8,100 nt of DNA, taken from JBKPFU01 sp046728975. GTDB lineage: Bacteria; Actinomycetota; Thermoleophilia; Gaiellales; Gaiellaceae. The position numbers and the translations under genes were made by a program. This document shows positions 1-5,773 of this stretch, piece after piece. Each line of letters begins with the position of its first letter. The stretch's first letter is position 1. Below the pieces are notes generated by a model that did no database searches, was not told the origin of the DNA, and was given only the letters and a program-made list of their open reading frames with translations. The stretch spans positions 1 through 8,100 of the forward strand of contig JBKPFU010000155.1 in the NCBI GenBank assembly GCA_046728975.1. Direction: 5' to 3'.

Positions 1-2
1 CG

Positions 3-1049
3 GCTGGGATCGTGATCATCGCCGCGACGGTGCTCGTCGCCGCGATCCCGAGCTCAGCCGCCGAACGCAACGTCTACTCCGTGCACCCGCTCGTTTCCGA
101 CGTGCCCGGAGCCGCGCCGACCACCGATCCGAACCTCGTCAACGCGTGGGGCTTGACGGCGAGCTCGACATCGCCGTGGTGGGTGGCCGACAACGGCACC
201 GACAAGTCGACGCTCTACAACGGCAACACCGGGGCGATCGTGCCGCTGGTCGTCGATGTCGCCGGCGGCCCGACCGGCGCCGTCTTCAACGTCACCAGCG
301 GCTTCGCCGTCAGCAACGGCACCGTCTCCGCGTCCGCGAGGTTCCTCTTCGCGAGCGAGGACGGCAAGATCCGCGGCTGGAACCCGGCCGTTTCGCCGAC
401 GGTGGCACTGGTCGGCGCCGACAGGTCGGGCGCCGGGGCGATCTACAAGGGTCTCGCGATCGCGCAGACGGCGAACGGGCCTCGCTTGTACGCGGCCGAC
501 TTCCACAACGCGCGAGTCGATGTCTTCGACGGCTCGTGGAACCTCGTCGGAGGGCCCGCCGCGTTCGCCGATCCCGGCCTGCCCGCGGGGTACGCCCCGT
601 TCGGGATCCAGACGATCGGCGGCCGTGTCTTCGTTTCCTATGCCAAGCAGGACGAGGAGGCGGAAGACGAGATCGCGGGCCAGGGCCTCGGCTTCGTGGA
701 TGTCTTCGACACCGCGGGGAACCTGCTGGCGCGGGTCGCTCAGCACGGACAGCTGAACGCGCCGTGGGGGCTCGCGCTTGCACCGGCGAGCTTCGGGCGC
801 TTCGGCGGTGATCTCCTCGTCGGGAACTTCGGCGACGGTGAGATCAACGGCTACGAGGAGCTCTCGAACGGGCAGTTCGCCCATCGCGGCGAGCTCCGCG
901 GATCCGACGGGAGCCCACTCGCGATCGACGGTCTCTGGGCGCTCGAGTTCGGCAACGGCGGAACGGCCGGGCCGACGAGCACGCTCTTCTTCACCGCCGG
1001 GCCGGACGAAGAGAGCCATGGACTCTTCGGCTCGATCACGCCCGGCTAA
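3..1049 (+). CDS. TIGR03118-family exported beta-propeller protein (5' end probably outside window)
   Basis: This protein matches the TIGR03118 family of extracellular or surface proteins, which are predicted beta-propellers of unknown biochemical role. Residues counted from the GTG at base 12 show the family signature motifs in order: DPNLVNAWGL (39-48), GKIRGWNP (118-125), YKGLAIA (145-151), FHNARVDVFD (164-173), LPAGYAPFGIQ (190-200), GQGLGFVDVFD (223-233), LNAPWGLALAPASFG (248-262), LLVGNFGDGEI (268-278), DGLWALEFGNG (306-316), FFTAGPDEESHGLFG (326-340). The C-terminus is complete and ends in TAA. The N-terminus is a hydrophobic stretch (IIAATVLVAAI) ending in SSAA, which looks like the h-region and cleavage site of a signal peptide. 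The usual basic n-region is missing, and the frame stays open leftwards to the window edge (base 3). The real start is therefore probably upstream, and the GTG at 12 is the first in-window candidate. A hairpin follows the stop. Confidence 0.88.
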   Translation, partial: AGIVIIAATVLVAAIPSSAAERNVYSVHPLVSDVPGAAPTTDPNLVNAWGLTASSTSPWWVADNGTDKSTLYNGNTGAIVPLVVDVAGGPTGAVFNVTSGFAVSNGTVSASARFLFASEDGKIRGWNPAVSPTVALVGADRSGAGAIYKGLAIAQTANGPRLYAADFHNARVDVFDGSWNLVGGPAAFADPGLPAGYAPFGIQTIGGRVFVSYAKQDEEAEDEIAGQGLGFVDVFDTAGNLLARVAQHGQLNAPWGLALAPASFGRFGGDLLVGNFGDGEINGYEELSNGQFAHRGELRGSDGSPLAIDGLWALEFGNGGTAGPTSTLFFTAGPDEESHGLFGSITPG

Positions 1050-1063
1050 ATGAAGACGGAGGC

Positions 1064-1086
1064 GGCGCGCCCCCCGCGGGCGCGCC
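1064..1086 (+). terminator. GC-only hairpin after the propeller gene
   Basis: A perfect 9-bp inverted repeat (GGCGCGCCC / GGGCGCGCC) with a 5-base loop lies 14 bases after the TAA of the upstream gene and before the cyclase start at 1129. There is no T-tract after it, so it is not a canonical intrinsic terminator. In very GC-rich bacteria, strong hairpins without a U-tail are often found at transcript ends. It could instead be a chance product of the GC-rich sequence. Confidence 0.4.
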
Positions 1087-1128
1087 CGCTCCGCCGGGAA
1101 CTCGTAGGCGCGAGGCTAGAGTCCTGGC

Positions 1129-2322
1129 GTGGCGAGGATCTCGCTGAACGAGCTCGCCGAGCTCGTGCCCTGCTCCGTCGAGGAGGTGCGCCGGCTCAGG
1201 GATCTCGGCATTCTCGAGGCAGCCGACGGCAGGTTCGCGTCGTCGGACGCTCATGTTGTTCGCCTCATGGCCGCGTTCGAGGAGGCCGGGGTCTCGCTGG
1301 ACGACGTGGCGCGGGGCGTGGCCGAGCGCGAGCTCTCGTTTCCATTGGGCCTGTTCCTTCCCGAGCCGGTTCAGCGGTCTGCTACCTACGAGGCGCTTGC
1401 AGCGGAACTCGGCCGTTCGCCTGAGCTGTTGCGCCGTCTCAGCTCCGAGGTCGGCCTGCCGCCGGCCGCGGATGACCGCTTGCGCGCAGAGGATGCGGAA
1501 ATGCTCTCACTCATCGTTAGCAAGCTCGATCTCGCGGACGAGGACGACCTCTCGCGCTTCGCCCGGTTGTACGGAGGCACGGTTCAGCGGATGGTTCGCG
1601 CCGGCCTCCAGTTCTTCGACCGAGCCGTTCGCCAGCGCGTCGCTACGTTCGACCTCTCGAACGCGGACAAGGACAGCCTCGTCTACCACAAAGCGGTGGG
1701 ATTCACGGAACTCGTGAGCAGCATCGTTCCCTGGCTCCAGCGCCGGCACCGAGAGCACGCGGTCCTCGAGTACCTCGTCGACGTCACCGAAGGTTCCATG
1801 GAGGAACGCGGAATCATGCCCCGGCAGCCCAAACAGCCGCCGGCGATCGCCTTCCTCGACCTCTCGGGCTACACCGCGCTGACGGAAGAACGAGGCGACG
1901 AGGCCGCTGCCGAGGCTGCTGCCAACCTCGCGATCACAGTGCGAGATGCAGCGGCGGCGCACGGCGGCAGCCCGGTCAAGTGGCTCGGCGACGGGGTCAT
2001 GTTCCATTTCGCCGACCCCGGGCGGGCCGTCAAAAGCGGTCTCGACCTCGTCGCGCAGGCGGAGGAGGTCATCTCGTTACCGGCGCGGATCGGCATCAAC
2101 GCCGGGACTGTCATTGCCCAGGAAGGCGACTACTTCGGAAGAACGGTGAACATCGCTGCTCGCATCGCCGACTATGCGCGGCCGCACGAGGTGCTGGTGA
2201 GCGAAGACGCACGACGAAGCGCCGGCGTAGCCGACATCGAGTTCGAGCTGGTCGGTGACGTCCCGCTCAAGGGCGTGTCGCGGCCCGTGCGTCTGCACAA
2301 GGCGACACGCCCTTCGAGCTAG
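1129..2322 (+). CDS. Class III adenylate cyclase with helix-turn-helix-like regulatory half
   Basis: The protein has 397 residues and should convert ATP to cAMP. The C-terminal cyclase homology domain (about 237-395) holds every expected catalytic residue: metal-binding D244 (AFLDLSGYT) and D288 (KWLGDG), the adenine-selecting pair K284 and D334 (GDYFGRTVN), and the transition-state pair N341 and R345 (NIAAR). The K/D pair favours ATP over GTP, and one chain carries both halves of the site, so a homodimer would have two active sites. No transmembrane segment or signal peptide is seen, so it is cytosolic. The N-terminal half has a MerR-like helix-turn-helix pattern (4-66, ending EAGVSLDDVARGV) and a second, similar helical module (about 85-170). 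This recalls the Ad_Cy_reg domain of Mycobacterium Rv1264-type cyclases. The start is the GTG at 1129; a weak GAGG lies 13 bases upstream. The TAG stop is shared with the convergent mreB gene. Confidence 0.9.
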   Translation: MARISLNELAELVPCSVEEVRRLRDLGILEAADGRFASSDAHVVRLMAAFEEAGVSLDDVARGVAERELSFPLGLFLPEPVQRSATYEALAAELGRSPELLRRLSSEVGLPPAADDRLRAEDAEMLSLIVSKLDLADEDDLSRFARLYGGTVQRMVRAGLQFFDRAVRQRVATFDLSNADKDSLVYHKAVGFTELVSSIVPWLQRRHREHAVLEYLVDVTEGSMEERGIMPRQPKQPPAIAFLDLSGYTALTEERGDEAAAEAAANLAITVRDAAAAHGGSPVKWLGDGVMFHFADPGRAVKSGLDLVAQAEEVISLPARIGINAGTVIAQEGDYFGRTVNIAARIADYARPHEVLVSEDARRSAGVADIEFELVGDVPLKGVSRPVRLHKATRPSS

Positions 2323-3377
2323 CGTCGCCCGATTCGCCTGCGGAACCGCGTCGGCGAGCGCCTCCGCGCCATCCGGGTGAAGGTCTCGACCTCCTCCAGA
2401 GCGTGACCGGCTCCGGTCGCGACACATGTGAGCGGTGACTCGACGCGCCGCACGGGCAGGTGGGTCTCAGCGCCGATGCGATGATCGATCTTGCGCAGGA
2501 GCGAGCCCCCGCCGACGAGGTTGATCCCGCGCTGCGAAATGTCCGCCGCCAGCTCCGGCGGCGTCTGCTCGAGCACGGCCTTGACTGTGTCGATGATGAC
2601 CCGGACCGGCGGCTCGATCGCGCGGCGAAGCTCCTCCGAGGTGATGGTCACGCGCCTGAGGAAGCCGGTAAGCATGTCGCGACCGGCAACCTCCGTCTCG
2701 AGCTCCTCCTCGAGCTCGGAGGCCGAGCCGATTTCGAACTTTGCCTCTTCCGCGGTCTGCTGGCCGATGTTGAGGTTGTGCTCGCCGCGAACGTGACGGA
2801 CGATCGCGTCGTCCATCTCGTAGCCCCCCACGCGGATCGAGCGCCAAACGACCATCCCGCCGAGCGAGATGACCGCGACCTCCGTCGTGCCGCCGCCGAT
2901 GTCGACGACCATGTTCGCGGACGCTTCGCTGATCGGTAGACCAGCGCCGATCGCCGCCGCCATTGGCTCCTCGATCAGATAGACCGCCCGGGCCCCGGCG
3001 CCCCGAGTGGCCTCTTCGACGGCGTCGCGTTCGACACCGGTGATGCCGCTGGGGACGCAGAGGATCACGCGCGCGAACGAGAAGCGACCGTCGCTTGCCC
3101 GCTTGATGAAGTGGCGCAGCATCTGTTCCGTCACCTCGAAGTCCGCGATGACGCCGTGGCGAAGGGGCTGGATCGCGCGAATCGTCGCCGGCGTGCGGCC
3201 GATCATCCGCTTCGCCTCGGCGCCGACAGCCTGGATCTGGCCGTGCTGTTCGTCGAAGGCGATCACGGATGGCTCGAAGACGACAATGCCTTCGCCTCGC
3301 GCGAAGACGACCGTGTTCGCGGTGCCGAGGTCGACCGCGAGATCGCGGCCGGGCCGCCAGTGCTGGAGTACTCCCAT
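2319..3377 (-). CDS. mreB: MreB-like bacterial actin, rod-shape determination
   Basis: This is a 352-residue actin-fold ATPase, close to the usual MreB length of about 335-350. MreB polymerises on the inner face of the membrane and guides peptidoglycan synthesis. Visible motifs are phosphate-1 DLAVDLGTANT (12-22), the ALP-like CVPSGITGVERDAV (107-120), LIEEPMAAAIGAGLPI with the catalytic glutamate region (134-149), phosphate-2 VVDIGGGTTEVAVI (157-170), and adenosine motif GINLVGGGSLL (284-294). The ATG at 3377 gives the typical N-terminus (MGVLQHWRPGRDLAVD). The frame is open further upstream but has no other ATG, GTG or TTG nearby, and no clear Shine-Dalgarno is seen. The last 17 residues contain nine arginines (338-352), an unusually basic tail. 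The gene stands alone: the gene on its 3' side is convergent, the gene on its 5' side is divergent, and no mreC or mreD is visible. An Mbl-type paralogue is the alternative. Confidence 0.93.
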   Translation of the reverse strand: MGVLQHWRPGRDLAVDLGTANTVVFARGEGIVVFEPSVIAFDEQHGQIQAVGAEAKRMIGRTPATIRAIQPLRHGVIADFEVTEQMLRHFIKRASDGRFSFARVILCVPSGITGVERDAVEEATRGAGARAVYLIEEPMAAAIGAGLPISEASANMVVDIGGGTTEVAVISLGGMVVWRSIRVGGYEMDDAIVRHVRGEHNLNIGQQTAEEAKFEIGSASELEEELETEVAGRDMLTGFLRRVTITSEELRRAIEPPVRVIIDTVKAVLEQTPPELAADISQRGINLVGGGSLLRKIDHRIGAETHLPVRRVESPLTCVATGAGHALEEVETFTRMARRRSPTRFRRRIGRR

Positions 3378-3530
3378 CGCGGTTCGGCGAGCGTAGCTCG
3401 CGACTCGGCGCAGCTCCCGCAGCGGTGCGCAGCGGCACGCATGCTTGCGAGCCGGCAGAAGCTGTCTCAGACTTAGTTCTCTTGCGGTTTTCTTACGAAT
3501 CCGTCACACCACCGGCGTAGCGTCGAGCCA
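3378..3530. promoter_or_regulatory. Divergent intergenic region between mreB and the propeller operon
   Basis: These 153 bases separate the mreB start (- strand) from the GTG of the first propeller gene (+ strand), so promoters for both directions should lie here. Bases about 3468-3500 are clearly more AT-rich than the surroundings. Within this stretch TACGAA (3494-3499) is a weak -10-like candidate for the + strand, and TAAGTC read on the - strand is a weak one for mreB. Neither has a convincing -35 partner, so the placement is a suggestion only. No repeat or operator-like palindrome stands out. Confidence 0.35.
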
Positions 3531-4598
3531 GTGCACGGCGCACGCGTACAACGTCGGCTGTTGCTGGCGGCAGGCGGAGCACTTGCGTTTGTCGCGCTTG
3601 GCGGCGCAACCACGCGTGCCGCGACCCCGGCGGCGACGTCGTCGGCGGTCTACGAGATTCGTTCCGACGGGTCGGCGCGCCGTCGGGTCGGCGGGGTCGG
3701 CGCGCTTGGTTTCGCGCTGTCGAAGGCCGGTTCGAGGCTCGCGTTCTTCCGTGGCGACCCGCAACGAGCGAGCGTCTGGATCGTGAACCGCGACGGTTCG
3801 GGCGAGCGCGAGCTCGTCGCCGACGATGCGGGTGACGCAATTCTCACGGAGTTCCCTCTCGCGTGGTCGCCGGGCGGGAACGCGCTGTCGTACACCGCGA
3901 TCGACGCCGCAGCCTGTCCTCGCGGGCAGCCGTGCAACGAGACGCGCGTCGTGATCGTGGACACTCGCGACGGGCACGTCCTTCGCTCCATCGAAGGCGC
4001 CGAGAGTCTCCGCTGGTCGCGCGACGGCCGGCGCATGGTCTGGGCGTGCGACACGATGCCCGACCCGTATGGCGAGCGCGAAGCCGTTTGCTTCACCCTG
4101 GCCAGAGGCGGTGTCGTCCAGCACGTGGATGCTGGAATTGCTCACCGCCCTTTGCCGGCGCCCGACGGAGAGCACGTCGCGTTCACCGATCTGGGCGGCG
4201 GCGGCCTTCGCGTCCTCGACCTGCGGCGCCGCTCGATCCGCCGGCTGGCCAACCCACCGTCCGCCATCGACGGGGGGCTTACCTGGTCGCCGGACGGGCG
4301 CCGAATCGCCTTTGCGACGGCCGCGGGACAGCTGTTCACGGTTGCCGCGGGTGGCGGCCGGCCGCGACTCCTCGGGCGCTTTCGGGACGCCGCAGCGCCG
4401 GCCTGGGGGCCGCGCGGTCGGCGAATCGCCTTTTCCCGCGGCCGGCTGTGGACCGTCCGCCCGGACGGAACCGGTGCACGCCGTGTAACCCGCCAGGCAC
4501 TCGCGTCGTCGTGCCGCGTCGACTCGTTCACCGCACCATCCTGCGGGCCTGCGTGGTCACCCGACGGCCGGAAGCTCTACTACCTCGCCAGGGGATGA
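3531..4598 (+). CDS. Exported TolB/PD40-type beta-propeller protein, first gene of operon
   Basis: The protein has 355 residues, with a signal peptide followed by a TolB-like propeller. Residues 1-31 form a basic n-region (ARVQRR), a hydrophobic core (LLLAAGGALAFVALGG) and a likely cleavage site near ATTRA-AT. PD40-type blade signatures recur: LSKAGSRLAFFRG (63-75), LAWSPGGNALSYT (110-122), LRWSRDGRRMVWA (160-172), PAPDGEHVAFTD (209-220), LTWSPDGRRIAFA (250-262), PAWGPRGRRIAFS (290-302) and PAWSPDGRKLYYL (340-352). The final signature lies at the very C-terminus, as expected if the last strand closes the ring. Such propellers usually bind proteins or ligands. No catalytic motif is seen and the partner is unknown. 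It is not assigned as Tol-Pal TolB, since no tol or pal gene is near. The GTG at 3531 gives the best signal peptide, though its Shine-Dalgarno is poor. The TGA overlaps a possible ATG of the next gene. Confidence 0.82.
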   Translation: MHGARVQRRLLLAAGGALAFVALGGATTRAATPAATSSAVYEIRSDGSARRRVGGVGALGFALSKAGSRLAFFRGDPQRASVWIVNRDGSGERELVADDAGDAILTEFPLAWSPGGNALSYTAIDAAACPRGQPCNETRVVIVDTRDGHVLRSIEGAESLRWSRDGRRMVWACDTMPDPYGEREAVCFTLARGGVVQHVDAGIAHRPLPAPDGEHVAFTDLGGGGLRVLDLRRRSIRRLANPPSAIDGGLTWSPDGRRIAFATAAGQLFTVAAGGGRPRLLGRFRDAAAPAWGPRGRRIAFSRGRLWTVRPDGTGARRVTRQALASSCRVDSFTAPSCGPAWSPDGRKLYYLARG

Positions 4599-4604
4599 GG
4601 AAGG
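4597..4604 (+). promoter_or_regulatory. Ribosome binding site deciding the start of the second propeller gene
   Basis: GAGGAAGG lies five bases before the ATG at 4610 and is the best Shine-Dalgarno match seen in this operon. An in-frame ATG at 4595 overlaps the upstream stop as ATGA, but the nearest AGG to it is only two bases away, which is too close. The site therefore favours 4610. It also overlaps the stop codon of the first gene, so ribosomes finishing that gene would be placed directly on it. Confidence 0.55.
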
Positions 4605-4609
4605 CGCGC

Positions 4610-5773
4610 ATGGTCCGTGCGGCCGCGACCGTTGTGATCGCGCTCGTTCTTCTTGTCGTCGCGGGATCGGGTGGGGCGGCGTCGACAGGGGGTTCGGGCC
4701 TGATCGTGTTCGCCAGCAAGCGCCTCAAGGATTACGAGCTCTACACGATGCGCGCCGACGGATCGGGCTTACGGCGGCTAACGCGGACCCCGGCCAGCGA
4801 GCGTTGGCCCACGTGGTCACCGGACGGGAGGAAGATCGCGTTCGAGCGGGGAGGCCGATTCTTCCTCGTCGGAAGGGCGGGCGGACGGGCGCGGCCGATC
4901 CGGATTACCGGAGTCCCGCGGCGGTGGACTCCGTCGTGGTCGCCGGACGGGTCGCAACTCGTCTTCGCTGGCGGGAGGGGGACGAATACGAGCGGGATCT
5001 ATAGGGTCAAGAGCTCTGGCGGGGCGGCACGGCTGATCCTCCGCCGCGACTGGGTTTCCAGCCCGAGTTGGTCGCCTGACGGTTCGTTAATCGCGTTTGC
5101 TGTAGGACCGCAGCTTTACGTGATGCGGCCGGATGGACGGGGCGTTCGCAAGGTAGCCGAGGGCTCCGCCGGCGACGGACACTGCTTCGACGTGCTCGAC
5201 GCGCCCGCGTGGGTTTCGCCGCACAAGCTTGCGTTCGTTTCTTGGTACGAGTGCATGCACGAGGAGTGGCCGCACGAGCCGACGATTCAGATCGTCGGGC
5301 TCGACGGGACCGTTGAGAAGATGTTCGGCACTCAGGCGACCGGCCGGATGGTCTGGTCGGCTGATGGACGCTGGATCGTCCAGTCAGGCGACTACGCGGG
5401 GACGTATCCCGGAATGGATGTCGACGGCGCCATCGTTCGCATGCGGAGCGACGGCTCGGGTCGCGTTTCGCTGACGCGAGGGCACACCGGCATCGACGCC
5501 GACTGGCAACCGACCTGTACGCACCTCGGCACGCCCCGAGCAGACCGCCTCGCCGGAACGTCCGGCGACGACCTCCTCTGCGGCCTCGCCGGTGGCGACA
5601 CCCTCACCGGGCGTGGTGGCCGCGACCGGCTGTTCGGGGAGGACGGCGACGACCGCCTCTTCGCGCGCGACGGCGAATTCGACATCGTCGGCTGCGGAGC
5701 CGGCCGAGACTCGGTCGACGCCGACCGGCAAGACGTCGTCGGCCGGGACTGCGAGCGGGTAAGCCGCCCATGA
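4610..5773 (+). CDS. Exported TolB/PD40-type propeller with RTX-like repeat tail
   Basis: From the ATG at 4610 the protein has 387 residues; the ATG at 4595 would add five (MRKAR) and give a more basic signal-peptide n-region. Residues 5-24 are a hydrophobic export signal ending GGAAS. Blade signatures are PTWSPDGRKIAFE (67-79), PSWSPDGSQLVFA (108-120), PSWSPDGSLIAFA (152-164), PAWVSPHKLAFV (199-210) and MVWSADGRWIVQS (247-259). From about 305 the sequence changes to Gly/Asp-rich repeats: RADRLAGTSGDDLL, GGDTLTGRGGRDRLFGEDGDDRLF and GCGAGRDSV. These resemble degenerate RTX nonapeptides (GGxGxDxLx), which fold as calcium-binding beta-rolls outside the cell. Six cysteines (192, 215, 303, 324, 362, 381) could form disulfides. 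The family suggests an exported, possibly calcium-stabilised binding protein; no enzyme motif is seen. The stop overlaps the next start as ATGA, indicating translational coupling. Confidence 0.82.
   Translation: MVRAAATVVIALVLLVVAGSGGAASTGGSGLIVFASKRLKDYELYTMRADGSGLRRLTRTPASERWPTWSPDGRKIAFERGGRFFLVGRAGGRARPIRITGVPRRWTPSWSPDGSQLVFAGGRGTNTSGIYRVKSSGGAARLILRRDWVSSPSWSPDGSLIAFAVGPQLYVMRPDGRGVRKVAEGSAGDGHCFDVLDAPAWVSPHKLAFVSWYECMHEEWPHEPTIQIVGLDGTVEKMFGTQATGRMVWSADGRWIVQSGDYAGTYPGMDVDGAIVRMRSDGSGRVSLTRGHTGIDADWQPTCTHLGTPRADRLAGTSGDDLLCGLAGGDTLTGRGGRDRLFGEDGDDRLFARDGEFDIVGCGAGRDSVDADRQDVVGRDCERVSRP

Noticed and set aside
54..1019. Long antisense frame opposite the TIGR03118-type gene
   Set aside because: High G+C keeps stops rare on the opposite strand. 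The + frame has the complete family signature.
2467..3438. 323-codon - strand frame over mreB
   Set aside because: It is a composition-driven shadow in a second - strand frame, with arginine-rich sequence and no domain, while the mreB frame shows all actin motifs.
3863..4594. Long in-frame extension upstream of the second propeller gene, lying within the first propeller gene
   Set aside because: The extension is an arginine-rich, low-complexity translation overlapping the well-supported first gene in another frame. A signal peptide and ribosome binding site mark the true start near 4595-4610.
3531..4598. Assignment of the propeller genes as tolB of the Tol-Pal system
   Set aside because: The PD40 repeats are generic to many propellers. 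There is no TolB N-terminal domain signature and no tolQRA or pal nearby.
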